Assembly: GCA_035518375.1 (NCBI GenBank)
Contig: DATIXQ010000117.1
Location: 62,001-126,000 of the forward strand
Direction of reading: 5' to 3'
DNA length: 64,000 bases
From: DATJLY01 sp035518375
Lineage (GTDB): Bacteria > Pseudomonadota > Alphaproteobacteria > ATCC43930 > CGMCC-115725
Under the pieces are notes generated by a model that was not told where the DNA came from, did not search any database, and saw nothing but the letters and a program-made list of their open reading frames with translations. The position numbers and the translations under genes were made by a program. Positions 16,547-25,909 of the stretch are shown here, one piece after another (within the stretch, counting starts at the first letter, position 1; each line of letters starts with the position of its first letter).

Positions 16547-17899
16547 CTACTTCGCCGCGAGGCTGCGGAACAGGCTTACGCCATGCAGCAGGTCGACGGC
16601 GCGCACGAACTGGTAGTCCTGATCGGTGCCGAGCGTCTGGCTATCGAGCGCGTTGGCCTCGGGCGTTGCGACGGGGGTCGTGCCCGGCGGCACGTTGGCC
16701 GGCGGCTTCGCCGGCGTGACCGTGGCGGTGGGCGGGGTGCTCGCCTGCTCGTTCTTGAGCGCGCCGCGCAGATCGGCCTCGTGCAGCGTCCTGCCGGTCG
16801 CGACCTTCTCGATCTTCGCCGGTTGTACGACCACGTCGGGCATGATGCCCTCGCCCTGGATCGAGCCGCCCGAGGGTGTGTAGTAGAGCGAGGTCGTGAG
16901 GCGAATGGCGCCGCCGCTCTGCTTCACCGGCAGCACGGTCTGGACCGAGCCTTTGCCGAACGAGCGCGTGCCGAGCAGGATGGCGCGATGGTCGTCGTGG
17001 AGCGCGCCCGCGACGATCTCCGACGCCGAGGCCGAGCCGCCGTTGATGAGCACGACGATCGGGAGCCCGCGCGCAAGGTCGTGGTCGGGCTGGGCCGTGA
17101 AGTTACGGTTGTCCTGCGGCTGGCGCCCCTTCATCGACACGATCCCGCCGCTGTCGAGAAAATCGTTCGAGACCGCGACCGCCTGATCGAGCAGGCCGCC
17201 GGGATTATTGCGCAGGTCGAGCACGACGCCCGCGAGCTTGCCGTTCGCTTGCTGCTTCAAAGTCTTCATCGCCTGCTCGAGCGAGCTTGCGGTGCGCTCG
17301 GAGAACGAGGTGATGCGGATATAGGCGATGTCGTTGTCCTCGAGATGCGACTTGACCGGCGCGACCTTGATGTCGGCGCGGGTCAGCGTCTGCTCGAACG
17401 GGTCGCGCCCCTCGCGCCGGATGGTAAGCTTCACCGACGTTCCGACCGATCCCCGCAGCTTGTCGACCGCCTCCTCGAGCGTCATGTCCGCGACCGGCGC
17501 GCTGTCGATGGCGAGGATCAGATCGCCCGGCTTGATGCCGGCCTCGGCCGCGGGCGTGTCGTCGATCGGCGAGATCACCTTCACCGCGCCGTTCTCCATC
17601 GTCACCTGCATGCCGAGCCCGCCGAACTCGCCGCGCGTCACCACCATCATCTCGCTGTATTCTTTGGCGTCGAGATAACTCGAATGCGGATCGAGCGAGG
17701 CGAGCATGCCCTTGATCGCGCCTTCGACGAGGTGCTTCTCCGTCACCGGCTCGACATAGTTCTTGCGCACCTGGTCATAGACCTCGTCGAAGAGGCCGCG
17801 GCTGACTTGGTCCTGGCTGTCGGCGGCGAGGCTTCCGGGCAGGCCGAGCCCGAGGAGAGCGAGGAGGGCGAGCGAAAGGGTGGGTTTCAGGGAGCGCAT
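16547..17899 (-). CDS. ctpA: C-terminal processing protease, S41 family
   Basis: A 450-residue periplasmic protease with an N-terminal signal peptide (LSLALLALLGLGLPGSLA). A PDZ domain spans about 85-165 (GGLGMQVTMENGAVKVISPI). The S41 core follows with VVLDLRNNPGGLLDQAV. The catalytic Ser is in GGSASASEIVAG (about 291) and the catalytic Lys 25 residues later in RSFGKGSVQ (about 316), the Prc/CtpA spacing. The C-terminal 80 residues are Pro/Thr/Ala-rich. In many Proteobacteria this gene lies in a cell-wall cluster (murein hydrolase, divergent polysaccharide deacetylase); no such neighbours are present here. Confidence 0.92.
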   Translation of the reverse strand: MRSLKPTLSLALLALLGLGLPGSLAADSQDQVSRGLFDEVYDQVRKNYVEPVTEKHLVEGAIKGMLASLDPHSSYLDAKEYSEMMVVTRGEFGGLGMQVTMENGAVKVISPIDDTPAAEAGIKPGDLILAIDSAPVADMTLEEAVDKLRGSVGTSVKLTIRREGRDPFEQTLTRADIKVAPVKSHLEDNDIAYIRITSFSERTASSLEQAMKTLKQQANGKLAGVVLDLRNNPGGLLDQAVAVSNDFLDSGGIVSMKGRQPQDNRNFTAQPDHDLARGLPIVVLINGGSASASEIVAGALHDDHRAILLGTRSFGKGSVQTVLPVKQSGGAIRLTTSLYYTPSGGSIQGEGIMPDVVVQPAKIEKVATGRTLHEADLRGALKNEQASTPPTATVTPAKPPANVPPGTTPVATPEANALDSQTLGTDQDYQFVRAVDLLHGVSLFRSLAAK

Positions 17900-17965
17900 G
17901 ATTTGTCCCGGTCGGCAAAGAGGCTTGTGAGAGTCTAGGGCTTGATCCCTTGGAACGGAAGCGGA

Positions 17966-18100
17966 GTGCGTCCTTCGACTTCGCCCCGCCGCGTCGCGTC
18001 AGGGCTTCGCTCAGGATGAGGAATTTTCTTTAACCAAAGCTCCTCATCCTGAGCGGAGCGGCGCGCGCCTTGGCGCGGGACGCGCAGTCGAAGGACGCAC
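17966..18100. repeat. Inverted pair of CTCATCCTGAG-type repeats
   Basis: The left arm begins GTGCGTCCTTCGACT and ends GCTCAGGATGAGGA. The right arm begins TCCTCATCCTGAGC and ends AGTCGAAGGACGCAC. The outer 15 bases are exact reverse complements, giving a 135-bp element that can fold into one large hairpin. A single arm of the same family is at 29744-29791. It lies between the fused oxidoreductase gene and ctpA, both on the minus strand. Confidence 0.85.
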
Positions 18101-18145
18101 CGCAGTTCGGTCGCTCGTGTGGGATCTGTAAATCGGCGCGTGCGC

Positions 18146-21100
18146 CTATTCCGTCGCGGTCGCGGTCGGGACCGGGGCGCGGAAGGCCGCGAGCAGCGCC
18201 GCCGCGCGCGTCTTTGCTTCGGCGACCGCGCGCTCCTTGACGTGGCCGAAGCCGCGAATGCGCTCGGGCAGCGCCGCAAGCTCGACCGCGAGCACGTGGT
18301 TCTCGGGGTTGAGGCCGGCCATGACCTCGCCGAGCGTTGCCTCGTAGTCCGCGATGAGCTGGCGCTCCATGCGCCGTTCGGGAGTGCGGCCGAACGGATC
18401 GAACGACGTGCCGCGCAGGAAGCGGAAATGCTTGAGCGCCGCGAAGGCCCACAGCATCCACGATCCGAAGGCGCGCTTCTGCAAGTGCCCGGTCAGCGGA
18501 TCGCGCTTTGCCAGGACGGGCGGCGCCAAGTGGAATTCGAGCCGCATCTTGCCGTCGAACTCGCGCTTCAGCTTGTCGCGGAACGCGCCGTCGGTATAGA
18601 GCCGCGCGACCTCGTACTCGTCCTTGTAGGCCATGAGCTTGAAGAGGCCGCGCGCGGCCGCCTCGGCGAGCTCGCCATGGCCGCGGACACGGGCCTTCTC
18701 GGTCTCCGCCACGCGCGCCACGAACTCGCGATAGTGCCGCGCGTAGGCCTTGTCCTGGTACTTCGCGAGAAACTCCGCGCGGCGCTCGATCAGCGCCGGC
18801 AGCCCTTGAGCCGGCACGGCTTGCGCCGGATGCGTCGGATGAAGGAAGCGCTCGAGCGTCTGGTGGTCGTGCGCGGCGAGCCGCCCCCAGTTGAAAGTGT
18901 GCTTGTTGGCTTCGACCGCGACGCCGTTCAGCTCAATCGCGCGCTCGATCGCGGCAAGCCCGAGCGGCAGCATCCCCTTCTGGAAGGCGTAGCCGAGCAT
19001 GAAGAGGTTGGTCGCGATCGAATCGCCCATGAGCGATGTGGCGAGCCCGGTCGCGTCGACGAGATCGACATTGCCGCTGCCGGCCGCCGCCGAAAGCGCG
19101 CGCTCCATCGTGCGCGCCTCGAAATCGACGTCGCCATTGAGCACGAAGGCGGCTGTCGGCTGCAGGTCGCTGTTGGCGATGATGCGCGTGACGCCGTGCT
19201 CGACCCGGCTCAGCGCGGTGGGCGATGCCGCCACCACGAGATCGCAGCCGAGGACGAGATCGGCGCCGCCCGGCGCGATGCGCACGCTATAGAGATCGTC
19301 AGGCGTCCCGGCGATGCGCACGTGGCTCATCACTGCGCCGTTCTTCTGCGCGAGGCCGGTGAAGTCGAGGACGGTGCAGCCCTTGCCCTCGAGATGTGCC
19401 GCCATGCCGATGAGCGCGCCGACGGTGATGACGCCGGTGCCGCCGATACCGGTGACGAGCATCGAGAACGGTTCCGCGAGCGTGCGCGGCGCGGGCGCCG
19501 GCGGCAGATGCGCCAAGGGATCGTGCTCGGCCGCTTCGAGCGCGTGCTCCATGCGGCGCGGCTCGGCGCCATGCACGGTGACGAAGCTCGGGCAGAAGCC
19601 TTTGAGGCAGGAGAAATCCTTGTTGCAGCTCGACTGGTCGATGGTGCGCTTCCGGCCGAACTCGGTCTCGAGCGGCTTCACCGAGACGCAGTTCGATTGC
19701 TCGGAGCAGTCGCCGCAACCCTCGCACACAGCCTCGTTGATGACGACGCGCTTCGGCGGGTCGGGATAGAGGCCGCGCTTCCTGCGGCGGCGCTTCTCCG
19801 CGGCGCAGGTCTGGTCGTAGACGAGGACCGTGAGGCCCGACACCTCGCGCAACTCGCGCTGCACGGCATCGAGCTCATCGCGATGATGCACTTGCGTGCC
19901 GGGCGCGAAGCCCGCGTCGGCGCCGTACTTGTCGGGCTCGTCGGTCACGACGACGACCTTCTTCGCGCCTGAAGCCAGGACTTCGCGCGTGATCTCGCCG
20001 ACCGAGGGATGGCCCTCGACCGGCTGCCCGCCGGTCATCGCGACGGCGTCGTTATAGAGGATCTTGTAGGTGATGTTGACGCCGGCAGCGGCGGCGGCGC
20101 GGATGGCGAGGAGCCCGCTGTGCTGATAGGTCCCGTCGCCGAGATTCTGGAAAATGTGCTTGTCGGTGCTCCATGGCGCCTGGCCGATCCACGCCGCACC
20201 TTCGCCGCCCATGTGCGAGAAGGTGGCGGTGTTCCGGTTCGGGACCCACTGCACCATGAAGTGACAGCCGATGCCGGCCAGGGCGCGGCTTCCTTCGGGC
20301 ACGCGCGTCGATGTGTTGTGCGGACAGCCGGAGCAGAAATAAGGCGTGCGCTGCGTCTTGGCGAGCGGCACGTTGACGAGCCGCTCGAAGGATTCGAGCC
20401 GCGCGAGACGCTGGCGCATCGTCGCCGTCTCGGCGCCCAAGCGTTGGAGGCGCTGCGCGATCGCGTGCGCGACGAGCGTCGGGCCAAGCTCGCCCGCGCT
20501 CGGGAGAAGCGGCGCTCCCGCCTCGTCGGTCTTGCCGGCAATCGACGGACGCCGGTCGGCCGGAAGGTGATAAAGGAGACGCGTCAGCTGATCCTCGACG
20601 AAGCCGCGCTTCTCCTCGACGACGAGCACGTCGTCGAGCCCTTGCGCGAAGCGCCGCGCGCCTTCGCTTTCGAGCGGCCAGGAGAGGCCGACCTTATAGA
20701 GGCGGATGCCGAGCTGTGCTGCCGTGCGGTCGTCGATGCCGAGCTCGGCGAGCGCCTGGCGCACGTCAAGCCAGGCCTTGCCCGTCGCCATGATGCCGAG
20801 GCGCGCTTGCGGCGGATCGAGCACGAGGCGGTCGATCGGGTTGGCACGCGCAAAGGCTGCGACAGCGGCCATCTTCGGTCCGTGGAGACGGCGCTCCTGC
20901 TCGAGCGGCGTGTCCGGCCAGCGGATGTTGAGCCCGCCCGGCGGCATCTCGAAGTCGGCGGGCTCGACGAGCGCGATGCGCGCCGGATCGACCCAGACCG
21001 AGGCCGAGCTTTCGACTGTCTCGGAGATGGCGATGAACCCGATCCAGCAGCCCGAGAAGCGCGAGAGCGCGAAGCCCCACTGGCCGAAATCGAGATATTC

Positions 21101-21631
21101 CTGCACCGTCGCCGGATTGACGACCGGCAGCATCGCCGCGAGGAAATTCTGCTCGCTCTGATGCGCGGTCGTGGAGCTTTGGCAGCCGTGATCGTCGCCC
21201 GCAATGCAGAGCACGCCGCCCAAGCGCGAGCTTCCCGCCATGTTGGCGTGCTTCATCGGGTCCATGGAGCGGTCGACGCCGGGGCCCTTGCCGTACCAGA
21301 TGGCGAACACGCCGTCGGCGCGCGCGCCAGGGAAGAGCGGGACTTGCTGGCTGCCCCAGACCGAGGTCGCGGCCAGGTCCTCGTTGAGGCCGGGCTGGAA
21401 ATGGATGTCGTGCTCGGCGAGATGGCGCTTGGCGTGCCAAAGCGCGGTGTCGTAGCTGCCCAAGGGCGAGCCGCGATAACCCGAGATGAAGCCGCCGGTC
21501 TTGAGCCCTGCCGCGCGGTCTCTGTTGCGCTGCACCAACGGCAACCGCACCAGGGCCTGAATGCCAGATAAATAGATCCGCCCGGATTCGACCGTATATT
21601 TGTCGTCGAGCGTGACCGCGGAAAGCTCCAT
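18146..21631 (-). CDS. Single-chain indolepyruvate ferredoxin oxidoreductase
   Basis: An 1161-residue fusion. The N-terminal pyruvate-oxidoreductase-like domain has GFISGYRGSPLGSYDTAL. A cysteine motif FCSGCPHNTSTRVPEGSRAL follows near residue 430, then a TPP-binding domain (NLGDGTYQHSGLLAIRAAAA) and a ferredoxin-like region with CEGCGDCSEQSNC and CLKGFCPSF. A gamma domain (TGIGGTGVITVGALIGMAAH) and a C-terminal alpha-helical region of about 250 residues complete it. It should oxidise branched or aryl 2-oxoacids to acyl-CoA. It is monocistronic and divergent from the GT2 gene. The two-subunit relative is at 132-3796, so the genome keeps both architectures. Confidence 0.92.
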   Translation of the reverse strand: MELSAVTLDDKYTVESGRIYLSGIQALVRLPLVQRNRDRAAGLKTGGFISGYRGSPLGSYDTALWHAKRHLAEHDIHFQPGLNEDLAATSVWGSQQVPLFPGARADGVFAIWYGKGPGVDRSMDPMKHANMAGSSRLGGVLCIAGDDHGCQSSTTAHQSEQNFLAAMLPVVNPATVQEYLDFGQWGFALSRFSGCWIGFIAISETVESSASVWVDPARIALVEPADFEMPPGGLNIRWPDTPLEQERRLHGPKMAAVAAFARANPIDRLVLDPPQARLGIMATGKAWLDVRQALAELGIDDRTAAQLGIRLYKVGLSWPLESEGARRFAQGLDDVLVVEEKRGFVEDQLTRLLYHLPADRRPSIAGKTDEAGAPLLPSAGELGPTLVAHAIAQRLQRLGAETATMRQRLARLESFERLVNVPLAKTQRTPYFCSGCPHNTSTRVPEGSRALAGIGCHFMVQWVPNRNTATFSHMGGEGAAWIGQAPWSTDKHIFQNLGDGTYQHSGLLAIRAAAAAGVNITYKILYNDAVAMTGGQPVEGHPSVGEITREVLASGAKKVVVVTDEPDKYGADAGFAPGTQVHHRDELDAVQRELREVSGLTVLVYDQTCAAEKRRRRKRGLYPDPPKRVVINEAVCEGCGDCSEQSNCVSVKPLETEFGRKRTIDQSSCNKDFSCLKGFCPSFVTVHGAEPRRMEHALEAAEHDPLAHLPPAPAPRTLAEPFSMLVTGIGGTGVITVGALIGMAAHLEGKGCTVLDFTGLAQKNGAVMSHVRIAGTPDDLYSVRIAPGGADLVLGCDLVVAASPTALSRVEHGVTRIIANSDLQPTAAFVLNGDVDFEARTMERALSAAAGSGNVDLVDATGLATSLMGDSIATNLFMLGYAFQKGMLPLGLAAIERAIELNGVAVEANKHTFNWGRLAAHDHQTLERFLHPTHPAQAVPAQGLPALIERRAEFLAKYQDKAYARHYREFVARVAETEKARVRGHGELAEAAARGLFKLMAYKDEYEVARLYTDGAFRDKLKREFDGKMRLEFHLAPPVLAKRDPLTGHLQKRAFGSWMLWAFAALKHFRFLRGTSFDPFGRTPERRMERQLIADYEATLGEVMAGLNPENHVLAVELAALPERIRGFGHVKERAVAEAKTRAAALLAAFRAPVPTATATE

Positions 21632-21791
21632 GCCCGCTCCTGCGGCTCGTTCAAATCACTCTAAGAACAATATACGGGGCTGGCAATCCCGCGGCGATTT
21701 GGCGCGCATGATTCGAACGGAATTGATAAAAAAGACTTGTCGCCGAAAAGGAATCGCTGCGCCGGTGCAGCCGGAAGAACGATTTTTACGG

Positions 21792-22592
21792 ATGCCAGCG
21801 GACATGGTCTCGACGCGAGACGACTCGCACGGCGCGGCCCCACGGCTGTCGGCGCTGGTGGTGGCGCGGAATGAGGAGGCGCGGCTTGGCCCGTGCCTCG
21901 ATAGTGTTGGCTTCGCCGACGAGATTGTGGTCGTGCTCGATCGCTCGACCGACGGGTCGGAGGCAATCGCCGCTGCGCACGGGGCACGCATCCTTGCCGG
22001 CGCCTGGGAAGTCGAAGGCGAGCGCCGCAACGCCGGCATCGACGCCTGCACAGGCCAATGGATCCTCGAGGTCGATTGCGACGAGCGCGTCCCGCAGGGT
22101 TTGGCGGGCGAGATCCGCACCGCCATTGCCGGCACGCAAGATGGTTATTTTCTGGTGCCCATGGCGAACCGCATCGGCGACCGCCTCGTCCGTTACGGCT
22201 GGGGCGCCTATAACGGCGTTACCGCGAAGCCTTCGCTGTTCCATGCCGGCGCCAAGCGCTGGGGCAGGGGGCGCGTCCATCCGCCGATTGCACTCACCGG
22301 TCCACGCCGCCGCCTCGGCGAGGCAATGGACCATTACGTCTACCGCGATTTCTCCGACATGGTGGCGCGCGTTAACCGCTATAGCGACTTGGCGGCGCTC
22401 GACGCCATCGAGGCGGGGACGGTGCCGTCGCTCGCATCCTCGCTGCGACGCGTCTTCAGCCGCGCGTGGAAATCCTACGTCGCGCGCCGGGGCTATCGCG
22501 AGGGCGCGTGGGGCGTAGCGCTCGCGTTTCTGTCAGCGATCTATCCGCTTCTCGTTTACCTCAAGGTGACGACGCGCGAACCGCATGGCTGA
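21792..22592 (+). CDS. Family 2 glycosyltransferase (WaaE/KdtX-like)
   Basis: A 266-residue GT-A fold enzyme. LSALVVARNEEARLGPCLDS is the family-2 N-terminal strand, ADEIVVVLDRSTDGS holds the first acidic site, and the metal-binding region is GQWILEVDCDERVP. The pattern with RRNAGIDACTG is typical of the WaaE/LpsA group acting on lipopolysaccharide core. A hydrophobic stretch near the C-terminus suggests membrane association. ATG 21792 is chosen because the sequence before it (reaching back into the divergent oxidoreductase) has no family similarity; ATG 21804 is an alternative. Confidence 0.8.
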   Translation: MPADMVSTRDDSHGAAPRLSALVVARNEEARLGPCLDSVGFADEIVVVLDRSTDGSEAIAAAHGARILAGAWEVEGERRNAGIDACTGQWILEVDCDERVPQGLAGEIRTAIAGTQDGYFLVPMANRIGDRLVRYGWGAYNGVTAKPSLFHAGAKRWGRGRVHPPIALTGPRRRLGEAMDHYVYRDFSDMVARVNRYSDLAALDAIEAGTVPSLASSLRRVFSRAWKSYVARRGYREGAWGVALAFLSAIYPLLVYLKVTTREPHG

Positions 22593-22679
22593 GGGCGGAA
22601 ATGCGCGCAATGAGCGATTCCCCCGAGCGCCGCGAATCGGTAATATCGGCGCCCTACCCGCGAGGCGTTCGTTAATTCC

Positions 22680-24029
22680 TTGAAGAAATCGGTCGCGCTG
22701 TCCCTGATCCTGAGTGCCGTCCTGGCGCTCGGAGCTATGGCGCTCGCCGGGCCCGCGCGCGCCGCGCCCGTTGCCGAGCCAGCCCCGGCGGCCGCGGTTG
22801 CGAACGCGGAATCGGTTTACGCGAGCGCGCGGCCAAGGCTTCTCCAGATCCGTACGATCGTCGATGCGGCAGGGCGCCAGGCCGTCCTCGGCTCGGGCTT
22901 CCTTGTCAGCGGCGACGGGCTCGCCATCACGAACTACCACGTCGTCTCGGCTTATGCGCTCGAGCCCAAGACCTACCGGCTCGAATACCTCATGACCAAC
23001 GGCGAGAGCGGCAAGATCGAGCTCCTGGCGATCGATGTCGCGAACGATCTGGCGCTTGTCCGCATCGACCGGCATGACACGCCCTATTTCTCCTTCTCGG
23101 AGCGCGCCGTCGCGGGCGATCTGCCGAAAGGCGAGATCCTCTATTCGATGGGCAATCCGCTCGATCTGGGCTTCACCATCGTTGACGGCACCTACAACGG
23201 CGCGGTCGATCGAACCTATAACCAGCGCATCCATTTCTCGGGCGCGATCAACCCTGGGATGAGCGGCGGGCCCGCCGTGCTCGCCGACGGCAAGGTTGCG
23301 GGCATCAACGTTGCGAAGGAATTGGGCGGCGAGCTTGTGAGCTTCCTCGTGCCGGCGCGCTTTGCCGCGGCGCTCGTTGAGCGCGCAGGAAAGGTGGACG
23401 ACGATCCGCCGGCGAACTTCACCGCCGAGATCGGCCGCCAGTTCCGCGACTGGCAAGCCGGGCTCTATGCGTCGCTCGAGGAGAAGGGCTTTCGCTCGAT
23501 CTCGTTCGGCCACTACAGAGCGCCGGAAAGCTCGGCGCCGTGGTTCTCATGCTGGGGCCGCACCAATGTCGACGACGTGCCGAAGCCGCGCGCTACGGTC
23601 AATGCAAGCCTCTGCAACAGCGACACGCAGCTTTTCATCGCCAACGACCTCAATACCGGGCGCGTGCGCCTCATGCACATCTACGTGAAGAGCGATACGC
23701 TCAACGAGTTCCAGTTCGCGGCCTTCCTATCGCAGCAGCTTCATACAGGTTTCGGCGGCGGCTATTCGCGCAAGTGGCACACGCAGGAGCGCTGCGAAGA
23801 GAATTTCGTGGCCGCCGAGCCCGCTGACAAAGGGCCCACCTTGCGCACCGTCTGGTGCGCGCGCGCCTATCGCGAATTCCCCGACCTCTACGACGTCAAC
23901 CTCACCGCGGTGACGCAGGACGACGGGCGCGAGGCGCTCGTCTCCACGCTCGCGATGCAGGGCGTGCTCTACGACAACGCGATTTCGCTCGGCAAGAAAT
24001 TCATCGAAGCGCTGCAATGGACGAAGTGA
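22680..24029 (+). CDS. Secreted trypsin-like serine protease (S1C type)
   Basis: A 449-residue exported protease. The signal peptide is residues 1-28 (MKKSVALSLILSAVLALG... ending ARA). The catalytic triad is visible: His87 (ITNYHVVSA), Asp123 (NDLALVRI) and Ser195 (NPGMSGGPAV). No PDZ domain follows; instead there is a C-terminal domain of about 220 residues of unknown type with several cysteines (WFSCWGRT, ASLCNSD, QERCEEN). The start is TTG with a weak ribosome site; the signal peptide supports it. Its last 13 bp overlap the FHA gene, so the two are translationally linked. Confidence 0.82.
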   Translation: MKKSVALSLILSAVLALGAMALAGPARAAPVAEPAPAAAVANAESVYASARPRLLQIRTIVDAAGRQAVLGSGFLVSGDGLAITNYHVVSAYALEPKTYRLEYLMTNGESGKIELLAIDVANDLALVRIDRHDTPYFSFSERAVAGDLPKGEILYSMGNPLDLGFTIVDGTYNGAVDRTYNQRIHFSGAINPGMSGGPAVLADGKVAGINVAKELGGELVSFLVPARFAAALVERAGKVDDDPPANFTAEIGRQFRDWQAGLYASLEEKGFRSISFGHYRAPESSAPWFSCWGRTNVDDVPKPRATVNASLCNSDTQLFIANDLNTGRVRLMHIYVKSDTLNEFQFAAFLSQQLHTGFGGGYSRKWHTQERCEENFVAAEPADKGPTLRTVWCARAYREFPDLYDVNLTAVTQDDGREALVSTLAMQGVLYDNAISLGKKFIEALQWTK

Positions 24030-24961
24030 TCTGGGTCGAAGTCCTTACCCGCCATCGCGGCGTGCAGCAGCGCTACCGTTGCACCGGGCGCGGCGTGCGG
24101 ATCGGCCGGGCCTATACAAACGACGTCATTCTCGACGACCCTTATGTCGCGGGCGAGCACGTCCATATCGTGCGCGACGGCGACGATCGCCTCGTCGTCG
24201 AGGATCTGGGCAGCGCCAACGGTCTCTTCGCGGCGCACGGACGCGCGCGGGTACCGCAGATCGTCCTCGGCGAGGAGGGCATCTTCCGCATCGGCCACAC
24301 GCTCTTGCGCGCGCGGGCGACCGATCATGCCGTCGCGCCCGAGCGCGTGATCGGGAGCCAGACCCATGCCTGGGGCGCGATCGCCGGGCTTGCCGCGCTG
24401 GTGCTCGCGATCGGCGGCGGCACGCTGTGGCTCGACGATTTTGGCGAGTTCAAGGCGGCGACCTATGTGCTGCCGCTCGTGGGCGGCACCATGCTGGTTG
24501 TGCTGTGGTCGGCGCTCTGGGCGATGACGGCACGCATCTTCGCGGGGCACGGCCGGTTCGAGCGCAACCTGATCATCGCGCTCGTGGGCGCGCTGGGCCT
24601 TGAGGCGGTCGGTATCGCAAGCAGGGTGGGCGCCTTCGGCCTGTCATGGAGCGCACTCGTCAACGACACGTTCGTCGGCTACTTCGCCGTGCTCGCGGTT
24701 GCAAGCGTCGCGCATCTGCGCGAGATCAATCCCGCGCGCACGCTCTTCTCGTGCGCAGTGGTGGCCGTTGTGCTCGCGGGCGCCATCAGCGTCGTGACCC
24801 TGCTCAAGGGCGAGACCCGGTTCGGCCCCGGCAATGCCTACGCGCAGACGATGCTGCCGCCGGTGCTGCGGCTCGCGCCGGTCGCCAACGAATCCTCGTT
24901 CTTCTCGTCGGTCGAGAAATTGCGCGGCCGCGTCGACGAGGACCGCGCCGAAGCGCCCTGA
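24017..24961 (+). CDS. FHA-domain integral membrane protein
   Basis: A 314-residue protein. The FHA phosphothreonine-binding domain spans about 25-100, with GVRIGRAYTNDVILDDPYV and the LVVEDLGSANGLF strand. After it come about five hydrophobic helices (near 118-137, 148-170, 185-203, 219-235 and 243-263) and a hydrophilic C-terminal tail. This suggests a cytoplasmic sensor domain on a membrane anchor. ATG 24017 lies inside the protease gene, and the FHA domain starts shortly after it. No Ser/Thr kinase is seen nearby. The pair with a secreted protease points to an envelope signalling or secretion role; this is inference. Confidence 0.78.
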   Translation: MDEVIWVEVLTRHRGVQQRYRCTGRGVRIGRAYTNDVILDDPYVAGEHVHIVRDGDDRLVVEDLGSANGLFAAHGRARVPQIVLGEEGIFRIGHTLLRARATDHAVAPERVIGSQTHAWGAIAGLAALVLAIGGGTLWLDDFGEFKAATYVLPLVGGTMLVVLWSALWAMTARIFAGHGRFERNLIIALVGALGLEAVGIASRVGAFGLSWSALVNDTFVGYFAVLAVASVAHLREINPARTLFSCAVVAVVLAGAISVVTLLKGETRFGPGNAYAQTMLPPVLRLAPVANESSFFSSVEKLRGRVDEDRAEAP

Positions 24962-24964
24962 CGC

Positions 24965-25909
24965 TCAGCCCGAATAGCGCCCGAGCCGCACCGCCGTCTG
25001 CCCGCGCCCGAGGCGGCGCGACGGCATGATGAGGACGCACTCGTCATAGGGGGTGCGGATTTCGGTCTTGCCGTCGCGCGCGATGAGCGAGCCCGCCTTC
25101 GGGATCACTTCGAGCCCGCGGTAATCGGCGGTGAAGCGGAAATCGTCGGTGCCGATCGTCACCGTTTCGGTGACGCTGATGAGCTTCGGCGGCGGCGGCG
25201 TCCGCGCCACGATTTCCGCCGCGCGCGCTGGCTCGAGCACGCCCGAGACAGCGAGGAAACGCCAGCAGGAGTCAATCGCGACATCGGCCGCGGCTTTCTC
25301 CCAGTGCTGGCCGCACTCGGCGAGCAGCGCCACCTGCGGCGCCTCGGGCGCGGCGAAGGCGGCGTAGTCTCTGAGGCGTGGGCCCGCGTCATGGCCCTTG
25401 TCGCGCACCATGAGCGCCGGCACGCCGACTTGGCGCGCGAATGCCTCGGTCTTGGCCGCAAGCCCGATCAGCATGAGCGGCGCGGTCGCATGCTGCATCG
25501 AGTGGAGATCGAGCAGCTTGTCCGCGCTTTCATAGATCGGCTTGAGGCGCCGCGCGCGGTCGAGCTCGCTCGAGCGCCGCGGGCCCTCGAGCGTTGCCTT
25601 GTCCCATAGGCGGTTGAAATCCTCGTCGAGATAGCGCGCGGCTCCGGGGTTGTCGGGATCAAACGTACGGAACGCCGCGACATTGGCGAAGACGAGCGTG
25701 ATGCGCCCCTTCGCCGGCTTGAGCCCGCTCTTGAACAGATGGTCGAGCGCCACCGCGCCGCACAGCTCGTTGCCATGCGTCAGCGCGTTGATGAGCACGT
25801 GGGGCCCAGGCGTGCCGCTTTCCAGCGTCGTCACATAGTCGATGCCGCGGTTGCCGGCGCGGTAGCGCCCTATGTCGGGCGGCAGCAGTTCGAGACGGTA
25901 GGACGGCAT
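24965..25909 (-). CDS. Succinylglutamate desuccinylase/aspartoacylase family protein
   Basis: A 314-residue zinc-dependent deacylase-like protein. Zinc ligands are His45 and Glu48 in THGNELCGA and His136 in LLDLHSMQ; the conserved DEDFNRLW is present near residue 95. Such enzymes remove acyl groups from N-acyl amino acids. Its ATG overlaps the argE stop by one base (TGATG at 25907-25911), indicating translational coupling with argE. N-acyl amino-acid hydrolysis in the same pathway as ArgE is likely, but the exact substrate is not known. Confidence 0.83.
   Translation of the reverse strand: MPSYRLELLPPDIGRYRAGNRGIDYVTTLESGTPGPHVLINALTHGNELCGAVALDHLFKSGLKPAKGRITLVFANVAAFRTFDPDNPGAARYLDEDFNRLWDKATLEGPRRSSELDRARRLKPIYESADKLLDLHSMQHATAPLMLIGLAAKTEAFARQVGVPALMVRDKGHDAGPRLRDYAAFAAPEAPQVALLAECGQHWEKAAADVAIDSCWRFLAVSGVLEPARAAEIVARTPPPPKLISVTETVTIGTDDFRFTADYRGLEVIPKAGSLIARDGKTEIRTPYDECVLIMPSRRLGRGQTAVRLGRYSG

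Noticed and set aside
16583..17938. Plus-strand ORF of 451 codons opposite ctpA
   Set aside because: Antisense to a well-supported protease with a signal peptide, PDZ and S41 motifs; the translation is low in complexity and lacks any family signature.
18119..19972. Plus-strand ORF of 617 codons opposite the fused oxidoreductase
   Set aside because: Antisense shadow; no motifs. The minus-strand frame has complete TPP, iron-sulfur and gamma domains.
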